Assembly (NCBI GenBank): GCA_902788545.1
Contig: CADAKR010000002.1
Span: forward strand, 1 to 38,350
Direction: 5' to 3'
Origin: an uncultured Coriobacteriaceae bacterium
GTDB lineage: Bacteria > Actinomycetota > Coriobacteriia > Coriobacteriales > Eggerthellaceae
DNA: 38,350 bases
Positions 26,644 through 34,860 of the stretch are shown piece after piece (position 1 is the stretch's first letter; every line of letters begins with the position of its first letter). The notes beneath the pieces are model-generated. The model did not search any database. It was not told the DNA's origin and was given only the letters and a program-made list of their open reading frames with translations. Both the position numbers and the translations under genes were made by a program.

Positions 26644-26741
26644 ATTGCTGCGTTTCTACTCTGGTACCATGGATAATACGTTGTATACAGTTTGGCTACA
26701 TTATCAGTCAAATCTCCCGACAACACAAGGGGCGGTATGTC
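26644..26741. promoter_or_regulatory. Divergent promoter region of arsR and the coiled-coil gene
   Basis: AT-rich for this genome. It contains GATAAT and ATTATC as an inverted pair about 26 bases apart and an inner GTATAC. A TATTAT -10-like box points left. An ArsR-type operator would be expected here, but no textbook 12-2-12 site can be drawn. Confidence 0.4.
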
Positions 26742-27080
26742 ATGACCAAGAATAACGACCATATAAGCGAAGCTATGTCAGCATTCGAGGCGGACATGCC
26801 CGACGAGGAGATCCTCTACGATCTGGCCGACCTGTTCAAGGTGTTTTCGGACACGACCCGCATCAAGATCCTGTATTCGCTCATGGGCGGTGAGCTGTGC
26901 GTGGCCGACATCGCCGAGACCATCGGCGCAACGCAAAGCGCCGTGTCGCATCAGCTGCGGATCCTGAAGGCATCGCGCCTCGTGAAGTTCCAGCGCGAAG
27001 GGAAGAATGTGCTGTACTCGCTCGCCGACGACCACGTGTTCACCATGCTTGCGGTCGGCATGACGCACATTTGCGAATAG
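26742..27080 (+). CDS. ArsR/SmtB-family metal-sensing repressor, alpha-5 zinc-site type
   Basis: A 112-residue winged-helix repressor. ELCVADIAETIGATQSAVSHQLRILKASRLV is the recognition region. The alpha-3 CxC metal site is not complete (CVAD). The C-terminal helix has D96-x-H98-x10-H109-x2-E112, exactly the alpha-5 zinc ligand spacing of SmtB/CzrA; E112 is the last residue. It should release DNA on binding Zn (or Co). No efflux pump is next to it; the divergent coiled-coil gene is its nearest potential target besides itself. AAGGGG precedes the ATG. Confidence 0.92.
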   Translation: MTKNNDHISEAMSAFEADMPDEEILYDLADLFKVFSDTTRIKILYSLMGGELCVADIAETIGATQSAVSHQLRILKASRLVKFQREGKNVLYSLADDHVFTMLAVGMTHICE

Positions 27081-27103
27081 CGGCTGATTTACCCGATACG
27101 ACA

Positions 27104-27133
27104 AGGAGGGCGTCCCGTCTGGGGCGCCCTCCT
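27104..27133. terminator. Two-way terminator between arsR and the DUF4013-like gene
   Basis: AGGAGGGCGTCCC (27104-27116) pairs with GGGGCGCCCTCCT (27121-27133) around GTCT, with a single G-T pair. It lies between convergent stops at 27080 and 27159. T tracts are poor on both sides, but the stem is very stable. Confidence 0.65.
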
Positions 27134-27158
27134 CTCATGAGCTGTTCTATTCCCGCGC

Positions 27159-28586
27159 TTATTCTTGCGGGGCCTCTTCCCCTTCAGCCGGTGATTCGGG
27201 CGTGGCCTCTTCGGGAACCACGACGAGCAGGTCGGGCGGCGTGAGGTCGGACGGATCGGCTCCGCTGGGGGTGACCTGTGCGGGAGGCGTGGTCACGCCC
27301 GTGTAGGTGAAGCCCGACAGCTGTCCCGGCTCGACGGGGGTCGCTTCGTCGGCGATGGATTCGGACTCGGCAGCTTCGGGAGCCTCGACGGCCGCTTCGG
27401 CAGCTGGCGCCTCGTCTGCCCCGGTAGGCTCGGCATACGAATCCTCCGCAATGGGAGCAGTCGCCTCGGCAGCCGGCGCATCGGCAACCGGCGCATCGGC
27501 CGCAGGCGCGGGCATGGGAACCGGCGCCACGACGGGAGCGGGCTGTGCCTGGCCTACCTGCTGGGTTTGCTGCAGGGGCTGGCCGTACCAATCGGTCTGC
27601 TGCTGTTGCGGCGCAGGCGCCGTGGGCGGAATCGTGCCCGCATCGGGCGCGTTGGTAACGGGAGCGGTGGGATACGCCTGGGCGGCAGTGGCCGCAGGAG
27701 GCGCTGTCTCGAAGGGCATCGGATCATCCTGACCGCACCAACGAGGCACGTCGAACTGCATCGTCCAGTAGCCCATTGCGCGCGCCACGAGCAGCAGCAC
27801 GAACACCTGAGCCACATACGTGATGAACACGAGAACGAGGATGCCCAAAAAGCCGACGACGCCCGCGCTCGCAACGAACTGGAGCGTCATGGCAGCGGCC
27901 TGTGCGTCGGTCATGTGCTGCATCATGCTCACGTTGTAGCCGCTGGCGGCCAGGCCGGCCACGCCCGCGAAGATAATCAGGAAGAACACGATGAAGTACA
28001 CGATGGAAAGCACGATGCCGATGATGAAGCTGACGAGCAGGTTCATGCCGAAAATGCGCATGATGCCGCCGGTGTCGTGACGGAACATCTTCCAGATCTT
28101 GCTGAGCTGGAAGCCTGCGGACAGGCGATCGTAGATGCTGATGCGCATCGACCCGATCCAGGCCAAGATGGCGAGCAGGAGCACGCCGACGAGGCCCACC
28201 AGGTACAGCAGCAAGCCGACGCCAGACATGATGGAGCTGCCGACGGCGTGCGCGTTGGAAGCAACGCCCCACAAGCCGGCACCTTGCATGCTGGAACCGA
28301 TGCCCATGATGATGGAGGGCACAAGAGCGAAGACGAACGTGAGCACTAACACGAACCAGCCACGGCGGTACAGCTTGCCGTCCTCGTTCCCGAAGATGCG
28401 GGCGGGCATGGGCTCATGCGTGCCCCAGGCTATTTCGCGCGCCCAACCATACAGATAGCCGAGCGTGACGATCTGCCCAAAGATAGGGATGAAGTTGATG
28501 AGCGCCAACAAGCACAGCTTTCCGAACCAGCCGTGCGAATTCTTGATGTCGCCCCAAGCCGACTTGAAGTACTGAATCTGCTGCAT
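27159..28586 (-). CDS. DUF4013-like membrane protein with long Pro/Ala tail
   Basis: A 475-residue protein. The N-terminal ~290 residues hold about six membrane helices. The opening YFKSAWGDIKNSHGWFGKLCLLALINFIPIFGQIVTLGYLYGWAR-type sequence and the repeated long hydrophobic helices match DUF4013 integral membrane proteins of unknown role. From about 300 on it is a cytoplasmic tail rich in Pro, Ala, Gln and Glu (APVVAPVPMPAPAADAPVAD), typical of unfolded linkers. It ends at a two-way terminator. Start ATG 28586 is well spaced after GAAAGGGG. Confidence 0.75.
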   Translation of the reverse strand: MQQIQYFKSAWGDIKNSHGWFGKLCLLALINFIPIFGQIVTLGYLYGWAREIAWGTHEPMPARIFGNEDGKLYRRGWFVLVLTFVFALVPSIIMGIGSSMQGAGLWGVASNAHAVGSSIMSGVGLLLYLVGLVGVLLLAILAWIGSMRISIYDRLSAGFQLSKIWKMFRHDTGGIMRIFGMNLLVSFIIGIVLSIVYFIVFFLIIFAGVAGLAASGYNVSMMQHMTDAQAAAMTLQFVASAGVVGFLGILVLVFITYVAQVFVLLLVARAMGYWTMQFDVPRWCGQDDPMPFETAPPAATAAQAYPTAPVTNAPDAGTIPPTAPAPQQQQTDWYGQPLQQTQQVGQAQPAPVVAPVPMPAPAADAPVADAPAAEATAPIAEDSYAEPTGADEAPAAEAAVEAPEAAESESIADEATPVEPGQLSGFTYTGVTTPPAQVTPSGADPSDLTPPDLLVVVPEEATPESPAEGEEAPQE

Positions 28587-28623
28587 TGCGACCCCTTTCT
28601 ACATACTCCACTCCACTATAAAG

Positions 28624-28651
28624 CAAAGGGGACGCCTAGGCGCCCCCTTTG
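28624..28651 (-). terminator. Terminator after rplL
   Basis: CAAAGGGG (28624-28631) pairs with CCCCTTTG (28644-28651); after one mismatch the inner CGCC/GGCG continues the stem. On the minus strand CTTTATAG follows. It is 22 bases past the rplL stop. Confidence 0.8.
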
Positions 28652-28672
28652 TGAAAACCTGTGGCCTTGTTG

Positions 28673-29056
28673 TTACTTCAGGGTAACAGCAGCACCGGCC
28701 TCCTCGAGCTTGGCCTTGATCTCCTCGGCCTTGTCCTTGGCAACGCCCTCCTGGATGGGGGTCGGAGCGCCCTCGACGGCCTCCTTGGCCTCCTTCAGGC
28801 CCAGGCCCGTGATCTCGCGAACGGCCTTGATGACGGCGATCTTGTTGTCGCCGAAGCCCTCGAGCACGACGTCGAACTCGGACTTCTCCTCGGCAGCGCC
28901 AGCATCGCCAGCACCCGGGGCGGCAGCGACAGCCACGGCAGCCGGAGCAGCGGCGGACACGCCGAACTCTTCCTCGATCATCTTGACGAGCTCGGAAGCC
29001 TCGAGCAGCGACATTTCCTTCAAAGCCTCAATAATCTCTTCCTTGGTAGCAGCCAT
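28673..29056 (-). CDS. rplL: 50S ribosomal protein L7/L12
   Basis: A 127-residue stalk protein that recruits translation factors. The N-terminal dimer domain ([33 protein letters not shown]) is followed by an Ala-rich hinge and the C-terminal domain with [39 protein letters not shown], which is diagnostic. It lies downstream of rplJ, with a terminator after it. Confidence 0.99.
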   Translation of the reverse strand: MAATKEEIIEALKEMSLLEASELVKMIEEEFGVSAAAPAAVAVAAAPGAGDAGAAEEKSEFDVVLEGFGDNKIAVIKAVREITGLGLKEAKEAVEGAPTPIQEGVAKDKAEEIKAKLEEAGAAVTLK

Positions 29057-29150
29057 TGTGCTGTTCCTTTCTATTCGGTGCGGGCACCGTGCCCGCGTGG
29101 CCCTTCGGCCGTTTCGTTTACCTTATGCGGCTAGGCCGCGTACGCTGCGC

Positions 29151-29669
29151 TTACGCAGCCTTCTGGTCGGCGACCTGCTGGATCGCGCGAGCCAAACCGC
29201 TCGGGATGCCGTTGATGGAAACGGCCAGGCCACGAGCGACACCGGAGATAGCACCGGCGATCTGGGCGAGAAGGACCTCCTTGGAGGGCAGGGACGCGAT
29301 GGCCTTGATCTCCTCGGCGCTGACGAACGTGTTGTCCATCATGCCGCCCTTCACTTCCAGCTTCTCGTTCTCCTTGGCGAATTCGGTAACCGCCTTGGCA
29401 GCAGCCGCCACGTCGCCGCCGCAGAACACGAACGCAGACGGGCCAGCCAGGATTTCGTCCATGTTGACCATGTCGAGTTCTGCCAGCGCCTTCTGCATGA
29501 TGGTGTTCTTGTACACCTTCATGATGGCGCCAGATTCGCGGATGGTGCGACGAAGGCCCTCGACTTCCTTCACGGTCAGACCGCAGGCGTCGACAACCCA
29601 CACGGCGCTAACGCCTTCGAGGTCGGCCTTGATGTTCTCCATCATCTCTTGATTGCGAGCATTGGGCAT
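29151..29669 (-). CDS. rplJ: 50S ribosomal protein L10
   Basis: A 172-residue protein that anchors L7/L12 dimers to 23S rRNA. It has VSAVWVVDACGLTVKEVEGLRRTIRESGA and KVYKNTIMQKAL, the family core. The open frame begins at a GTG at 29795, but that part is the structured leader; ATG at 29669 follows AAAGGAGGTG and gives the right length. The rplKA pair that often precedes rplJ is absent here; envelope genes lie upstream instead. Confidence 0.98.
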   Translation of the reverse strand: MPNARNQEMMENIKADLEGVSAVWVVDACGLTVKEVEGLRRTIRESGAIMKVYKNTIMQKALAELDMVNMDEILAGPSAFVFCGGDVAAAAKAVTEFAKENEKLEVKGGMMDNTFVSAEEIKAIASLPSKEVLLAQIAGAISGVARGLAVSINGIPSGLARAIQQVADQKAA

Positions 29670-29880
29670 ATGCTTGGCACCTCCTTTCTTTTCCAAATCG
29701 GGTTCCGCTCCTTGGTGGAACCGTTCCTTGGAAAAGAAACGACCCCTGCGCCAAAAGACAGCAGGGGTCGCAACAGCCAAATCATTTGCAACCACCTCGG
29801 CGGGCCGCTTGCGCGTTTGAGCCTTTCGGCACCAGCTGTCTTCGGTAGCGGAACTGCTAACAGTTCACGCTGCGGTTAAG
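29670..29880 (-). promoter_or_regulatory. L10 leader with terminator-like attenuator
   Basis: The untranslated region before rplJ contains CGCAAGCGGCCCGCCGAGG (minus strand, within 29792-29813), which resembles the L10 leader core bound by L10-L12. Further down, CGACCCCTGC and GCAGGGGTCG (29740-29770) form a 10-bp stem followed by GTTTCTTTTC, a good intrinsic terminator. A third nested stem (TTTTCCAA/TTGGAAAA, GGTTCC/GGAACC) lies between it and the ribosome site. This layout suggests autogenous control by attenuation. Confidence 0.75.
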
Positions 29881-29982
29881 CAGCCCGACTATGATATCCG
29901 TTCTTGCCCCTTTTGAGGAAGAACTCGACGGTTTCTCCATCGGTTGCGCGCAGTCCGCAAAAGCGCCTGCGAAGGCGGACGG

Positions 29983-31338
29983 CTACAAGAACGCAGAAGG
30001 ATCGACGGCGGCGCCGTAGACTTCGACCTGGAAATGCAGGTGCGGACCGGTCGAGTTGCCAGTCGACCCAACAAGCCCGATGTTCTGGCCGCGCTCCACG
30101 TGTTCGCCGACCGCCACGAACGTTATGAGCGAGTGCATGTACTTGGTCACGACGCCGTTGCCATGGTCGATGACGATCCAGTTCCCCGCGCCCCCGTTGT
30201 CGCCACCGCCGTTCGTCACAGCGGTGACCACGCCGCTGTCGGCAGCATAGTAAGGCGTTCCCTCGGGAGCCGCCATGTCGATTCCCTTATGGACCGCGTG
30301 ATCGAAGTCGCGGTAGCCGAAGCCGCTCGAAATGATGGACCCGGGGCAGGGATAGGCGAACACCCCGTTGCCAGATTGCACGTTTTCGCCGCCCAATCCC
30401 TCGGCGATGGCCCTGTCCAGGGCCTCTTTCGCGCTGTTGGCCTCATTGCGCGCGTTTTCGGCTTCGCTCGTCTCGCCGAGGATGTCGTGCGCTTCGGCCT
30501 TCGTGTTCCAGGCCTGCACGGCAAGCGCTAGCTGCGTGGCGACGATTTGCTTGCATTTGATTTCGGCGAGGGCCGCCTTGCGTCCTGCCTCCACGACGCT
30601 CTTTTCCCGGTCATCCAGCTCTTTCTGGATTTTCAACTGGATCTTTCGCTTTTCACTGGCAAGCTCGAGGCCCCTATTGCCGATGATGGTCATGGCATTC
30701 CAGGAAGTCAGAAGCTCGCCGTAGCTTGTCGAGCCCAGCACCGCGTCAAGGTACGGGGGCATTCCGCCCTGCTTGTACATGAGCACGGCGAAATCGGAAA
30801 GCTCTGCTTGGATTTTCTTTAACTGCTCGATTTCCCCTTTAAGCCGCTCCTTCGCCTCGTCCCGCGCGACAATGGCGTCCTCGCGCTCGCGCTCTGCGGC
30901 TTCCTTATCTGCCTGGGCCGAACTGTAGCTCGAGTTCAACGAGTCGATTTGGGCAAATAGCGCATCGGCTTCGGCGTGTTTCTTCGCAGCTGCCTCTTCT
31001 TTTTCCTTGCGCTTTTTCTCCTCGGCACTGCTCGCCTCCTTGCTGCCCGCCTCGCTCTGAGGCGAAGAAGCCGATGCCGCCTCGCTGCTTGCAACGTCAT
31101 CGCTTGCGTCGCTGTCTGGGGCATCGCTCGGCGCGACCGCCTCGCTGCTCTCTTGCACGCTTCCCGGCGCTTCGGCGGACTGCTCGCTTTCGCCATCAGC
31201 GCCAAACGCGCTGGCCAGCGGAGCCGCAGCAAGCGTTATCGCCAGCGTCGCCGAAAGGGACAGCGCTGCAAACCGGACCGCAAGGGGGCGCGCCGTAGAC
31301 GCGAGGTCGCTCAGTCGGTATGTCAACCCAACGCGCAC
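29983..31338 (-). CDS. M23 (LytM-type) peptidase with coiled coil
   Basis: A 451-residue secreted wall hydrolase of EnvC/NlpD-like design. Signal peptide (FAALSLSATLAITLAAAPLASA), an acidic Ser/Ala/Glu linker to about 105, a coiled coil (about 107-340, KHAEADALFAQIDSLNSSYSSA onward), then an M23 domain (350-451). Zinc ligands are present: HKGIDMA (H and D) and GPHLHFQ. An active enzyme would cut peptide cross-bridges. GTG start; its ribosome site TAGGACGA overlaps the stop of the upstream gene 7 bases away, so the two are coupled. Confidence 0.93.
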   Translation of the reverse strand: MRVGLTYRLSDLASTARPLAVRFAALSLSATLAITLAAAPLASAFGADGESEQSAEAPGSVQESSEAVAPSDAPDSDASDDVASSEAASASSPQSEAGSKEASSAEEKKRKEKEEAAAKKHAEADALFAQIDSLNSSYSSAQADKEAAEREREDAIVARDEAKERLKGEIEQLKKIQAELSDFAVLMYKQGGMPPYLDAVLGSTSYGELLTSWNAMTIIGNRGLELASEKRKIQLKIQKELDDREKSVVEAGRKAALAEIKCKQIVATQLALAVQAWNTKAEAHDILGETSEAENARNEANSAKEALDRAIAEGLGGENVQSGNGVFAYPCPGSIISSGFGYRDFDHAVHKGIDMAAPEGTPYYAADSGVVTAVTNGGGDNGGAGNWIVIDHGNGVVTKYMHSLITFVAVGEHVERGQNIGLVGSTGNSTGPHLHFQVEVYGAAVDPSAFL

Positions 31339-31345
31339 AGTCGTC

Positions 31346-33475
31346 CTACGCCGCGTTGGCAGCAGTAGGCGAGGCGCTTGCGCTGGCCGCAGAAGCAGAA
31401 GCGTCGGAGGAAGCGGCTGACGCGCTGGCCGAAGAGCTTGCAGCCGATGCGCTCGACGCCGCTTCTGACGCCGCAGCCTGTTCCACCTTCTCCTTCACCT
31501 TTGCGGACGTGATCTCGCTGACGGTGTTCGTGGGCTCGTTTTCCACGAAGGTGAACGAGATCTCGTCGCCGACCGCGTAGCCGACGATCTGGATGGTTCC
31601 CGGCAGCACGAAATCGTAGATGGCGTCGTCGCCCTCGAGGGTCACGTAGTAGTGCGAATTGCCCTCGATGACCGCCTGGGCCATCGTGCGGATGGTGCCG
31701 TTCGCCTCGCCGAACGTGGACGAGCTGGCGAGATCAGCCGTCGAGATGGCGCCGTTGGTGGCCAGCAGCGTCTCGTAGTTCTTCTGGCACTCGGCCACCG
31801 TGTCGCCCACCGCCACGTTCTGATAGCGCTGGATGTCGATCATCGCGAACTTCTTCACGAGGCCCGCAGCATCCTTCAGCGCCATGAAGTAGGTCGGCTG
31901 GTTGGAAACGTTGATGAGCAGCGGGAACGTGGACGTGTAGCGCAGGTGCTGCACCTGGCCTTCCGCCGATTCCATGGCGGAAGTCTCGGTGGCGCCGGCA
32001 ACCGCGTAGTAGTGCGATTCGGCCGTGCGCTGGTCGATGAGCACGAAACCGACGATGGAATTGTCCGCCGTCGCAGACGTGACGCCGGTGTAGACCCACA
32101 CGTCGTCTTCCTTCGCGATGTAGTTGTAGCCGAGCTTGCCGCCCGATCCCGGCGTGGTCTGCACGACGCCGGACTGGCCGAGCCACGAGTTGAACCAGCC
32201 TTGCTGATAGCGGCCGGACCAGTTGTACTGCTTGAGGAGCAAATCGGCCGGGTACACGCGGTCGACCCATTGCGGCACTTCGCTGACCGCCATCTCGGAG
32301 CATTCGCCGGTCGTCGCGTTGCACATCACCACGTGGTCGATGGTCTCGCCGCCGAACAGGCCGATGGTGTACTTGCGCACGGGGCAGATCCACCATGGCT
32401 GGCCGTCCTCGTCGATTTCGAAGGACTTCTCGTCGAAGATGTAGAACGGGTACTTCAGCTGGACGTAACCGTCGATGTTGCGCGCGAGCGGTTCGCTGGA
32501 CGTGTACTTCATGCCGTTGCCTTCGCCCAAGCGCACGATTTCGGCGTCTTGCGTCGTCATGTTGACGAGCGAGTAGGCCGGAATGCCCTCGCCGCGGTTC
32601 GTGAACCACTTGAACAGGTCGGCGTAGCCCAGCGGGCTGACGCGCACGGGCGCGCCTTTGTAGTTGATCTGGCTGTACAGCGGGTCGATTTCAAACTGGC
32701 TGACGTAATCGGGAATCGAGCCCATCTCGCGGTTGCCGAGCAGGATGGCCGATTCGCGGTCGATGACGGGAATCTGCGAGTAGTTGACCTCTTGGATGTC
32801 CTCGGCGAACGTCATGGTGTCGGTTTGCAGCACCTCGGCGTACTTCTTCGCGTTGCCGGGGAACAGGTCGAGCGAGGCAACCCAGCCGATAAGGCCGAGC
32901 GCCAGGATGACGACCGGGATGAACGAGAGGAACTTGAACGACTTCGACTTCCCGGGATTCGGATCGAGCTTGCTGTCGCCCGTCTCGTAGCGGCGCGAAC
33001 GGCCGCGGAAGAACACGAAAGCGGGCAGCAAGATGCAAATGGTGACGAATATCCAGGTGTCGATGCTGTTGATGCTGATGGGCGGATGGAACCACCAATA
33101 CGCGATTGCGACAATGATCAGTGCCACGATGATGGCGATGACGATGGTGCGCTTGCTCCACGACGCCATGCGATCGCCAAGTTGGCTGGCGAACTCGATG
33201 TTGGGAGGCTCGTCTCCGCCACCGCCGCCTGCACCCCGACGGCGTCCGCCGCCGAATGCGGTGAACGGGAAGCCGGTACCTCCCCCGAACGGCATGTCGC
33301 CGCGGCTGCGCGAACTGCCACCCGAGCCGGCGCCTTCGCCTGCGCTGGCACCTTCGCCCGCGCCGGCAGCGTCGGACGCTTCGCCTTCGCCATCGCGGCC
33401 AGTGCCGCCGATGTTGTCAACGTCCATGCCCGACTGCTTCAGCGCGTCAATCAGGTTGTCAAATCCACTTGCCAT
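31346..33475 (-). CDS. Large membrane protein of unknown function with Ala/Ser tail
   Basis: A 709-residue protein. Residues 1-100 are Gly-rich and cytoplasmic. Three membrane helices follow (about 108-128, 140-157, 187-208). A large outer domain (about 210-650) has segments such as YSQIPVIDRESAILLGNREMG and VWVYTGVTSATADNSIVGFVLID, plus a few Cys. The last ~55 residues are nearly all Ala and Ser. I do not recognise a family. It is upstream of, and translationally coupled to, the M23 peptidase, which suggests an envelope role. Start ATG 33475. Confidence 0.75.
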   Translation of the reverse strand: MASGFDNLIDALKQSGMDVDNIGGTGRDGEGEASDAAGAGEGASAGEGAGSGGSSRSRGDMPFGGGTGFPFTAFGGGRRRGAGGGGGDEPPNIEFASQLGDRMASWSKRTIVIAIIVALIIVAIAYWWFHPPISINSIDTWIFVTICILLPAFVFFRGRSRRYETGDSKLDPNPGKSKSFKFLSFIPVVILALGLIGWVASLDLFPGNAKKYAEVLQTDTMTFAEDIQEVNYSQIPVIDRESAILLGNREMGSIPDYVSQFEIDPLYSQINYKGAPVRVSPLGYADLFKWFTNRGEGIPAYSLVNMTTQDAEIVRLGEGNGMKYTSSEPLARNIDGYVQLKYPFYIFDEKSFEIDEDGQPWWICPVRKYTIGLFGGETIDHVVMCNATTGECSEMAVSEVPQWVDRVYPADLLLKQYNWSGRYQQGWFNSWLGQSGVVQTTPGSGGKLGYNYIAKEDDVWVYTGVTSATADNSIVGFVLIDQRTAESHYYAVAGATETSAMESAEGQVQHLRYTSTFPLLINVSNQPTYFMALKDAAGLVKKFAMIDIQRYQNVAVGDTVAECQKNYETLLATNGAISTADLASSSTFGEANGTIRTMAQAVIEGNSHYYVTLEGDDAIYDFVLPGTIQIVGYAVGDEISFTFVENEPTNTVSEITSAKVKEKVEQAAASEAASSASAASSSASASAASSDASASAASASASPTAANAA

Positions 33476-33499
33476 GTTGTGCCTTTCGCTTAATCGTCA

Positions 33500-33606
33500 A
33501 TGTGACACTGGTGCCAGGCACCGTTGTCACATTGTGCCGTAACAGCCCTCTTTGCTGCAACTTTTATAGTAATGCGGCATCGGCGCCTGGCGCCGGCGTC
33601 ACATTT
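33500..33606. repeat. Two AATGTGACA/GGTGCC-type palindromes
   Basis: First copy: AATGTGACA, then GGTGCC, one base, GGCACC, then TGTCACATT, a nested inverted repeat at about 33500-33536. Second, partial copy: GGCGCC, one base, GGCGCC, then GTCACATT at 33581-33606. In the second the GTCACATT overlaps the last codons and stop of icd. About 45 AT-richer bases between them may hold the promoter of the membrane-protein gene (CTATAAAAG). Confidence 0.7.
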
Positions 33607-34798
33607 TCGCAGCGATGGCATCGATGAACGCCTCGGTGCTGAGAACCTTCGGATTTTCGAGCGTCGTGATGCGGGCAAGGTCGCCTGTCATCTCGCCGGC
33701 TTCGATCGTATCGATGGTTGCCGCCTCCAGGCGGTCGGCGAACGCCATGAGGCCGGGCAGTTCGTCCAGCTCGCCGCGCTTGCGCAACGCGCCTGTCCAC
33801 GCGAAGATGGTGGCCACCGAGTTCGTCGACGTCTCCTGGCCCTTCAGGTGCTTGTAGTAGTGGCGCTGCACCGTGCCGTGCGCCGCCTCGTATTCGTAGA
33901 CGCCCGTCGGCGACACGAGTACGCTCGTCATCATGGCCAAGCTGCCGAACGCGCTGCTGATCATGTCGCTCATCACGTCGCCGTCGTAATTCTTCACGGC
34001 CCAGATGAACCCGCCGCGCGCCTTCATCACGCGTGCCACGGCGTCGTCGATGAGCGTGTAGAAGTACTCGATGCCGGCCGTTTCGAACGCCTGCGCGTAT
34101 TCCGCTTCGTAGATTTCGGCGAAGATGTCCTTGAAGCGGTGGTCGTACTTCTTCGAGATGGTGTCCTTCGTCGAGAACCAGAGGTCCTGCTTGATGTCGA
34201 GCGCATAGTTGAAGCAGCTGCGCGCGAAGCTGGCGATGCTGGCGTCGAGGTTGTGCACGCCCTGCGCAATGCCAGGGCCGTCGAACTCGTGCACGAGCTC
34301 GCGGATCTCGGTGCCGTCGGCGCCCGTGTAGACGAGCTCGACCTTGCCGGCGCCGGGCACGACGATCTCGGTGTTCTTGTAGATGTCGCCGTACGCGTGA
34401 CGCGCGATGGTGATGGGTTCTTCCCAGTTGCGCACGACCGGCTGGATGCCCTTCACCAGGATGGGCGCGCGGAACACGGTGCCGTCGAGCATGGCGCGGA
34501 TGGTGCCGTTGGGGCTCTTCCACATCTGCTTGAGGTCGTATTCCTCGACGCGCGCGGCGTTCGGCGTGATGGTGGCGCATTTCACGGCCACGCCCAGGCG
34601 CTTGGTGGCTTCGGCCGAGTCGATGGTCACCTGGTCGTCGGTCTTGTCGCGTTCGGCCAGGCCCAGATCGTAGTACTCGGTTTTCAAGTCGACGTGCGGG
34701 CAGATGAGCTTGTCCTTGATGATCTGCCAGATGATGCGCGTCATCTCGTCGCCGTCCATCTCGACGAGCGGCGTTTTCATTTGGATCTTGTCGGTCAT
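33599..34798 (-). CDS. icd: NADP-dependent isocitrate dehydrogenase
   Basis: A 399-residue enzyme, isocitrate to 2-oxoglutarate plus CO2. It is the eukaryote-like homodimeric type: [26 protein letters not shown], then [16 protein letters not shown] and [33 protein letters not shown]. In this type the Arg-His after AHGTV contact the 2'-phosphate of NADP, so NADP use is likely. ATG 34798 follows GGAAGGACC. It lies downstream of acnA with only a palindrome between; the pair feeds glutamate synthesis. Confidence 0.96.
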   Translation of the reverse strand: MTDKIQMKTPLVEMDGDEMTRIIWQIIKDKLICPHVDLKTEYYDLGLAERDKTDDQVTIDSAEATKRLGVAVKCATITPNAARVEEYDLKQMWKSPNGTIRAMLDGTVFRAPILVKGIQPVVRNWEEPITIARHAYGDIYKNTEIVVPGAGKVELVYTGADGTEIRELVHEFDGPGIAQGVHNLDASIASFARSCFNYALDIKQDLWFSTKDTISKKYDHRFKDIFAEIYEAEYAQAFETAGIEYFYTLIDDAVARVMKARGGFIWAVKNYDGDVMSDMISSAFGSLAMMTSVLVSPTGVYEYEAAHGTVQRHYYKHLKGQETSTNSVATIFAWTGALRKRGELDELPGLMAFADRLEAATIDTIEAGEMTGDLARITTLENPKVLSTEAFIDAIAAKM

Positions 34799-34814
34799 AT
34801 GGTCCTTCCGTCAC

Positions 34815-34860
34815 GAATTGTGCGCTCGGGGCGGAACGGGCAGGCCCGAGCGCACAATTC
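34815..34860. repeat. Perfect 16-bp inverted repeat between acnA and icd
   Basis: GAATTGTGCGCTCGGG (34815-34830) is an exact inverted match of CCCGAGCGCACAATTC (34845-34860) with a 14-base loop. The right arm touches the acnA stop codon. No T tract follows on the minus strand. Confidence 0.85.

Noticed and set aside
29669-29795. N-terminal extension of L10 from a GTG at 29795
   Set aside because: This part is the structured leader with a terminator; ATG at 29669 has a strong ribosome site and fits the family length.
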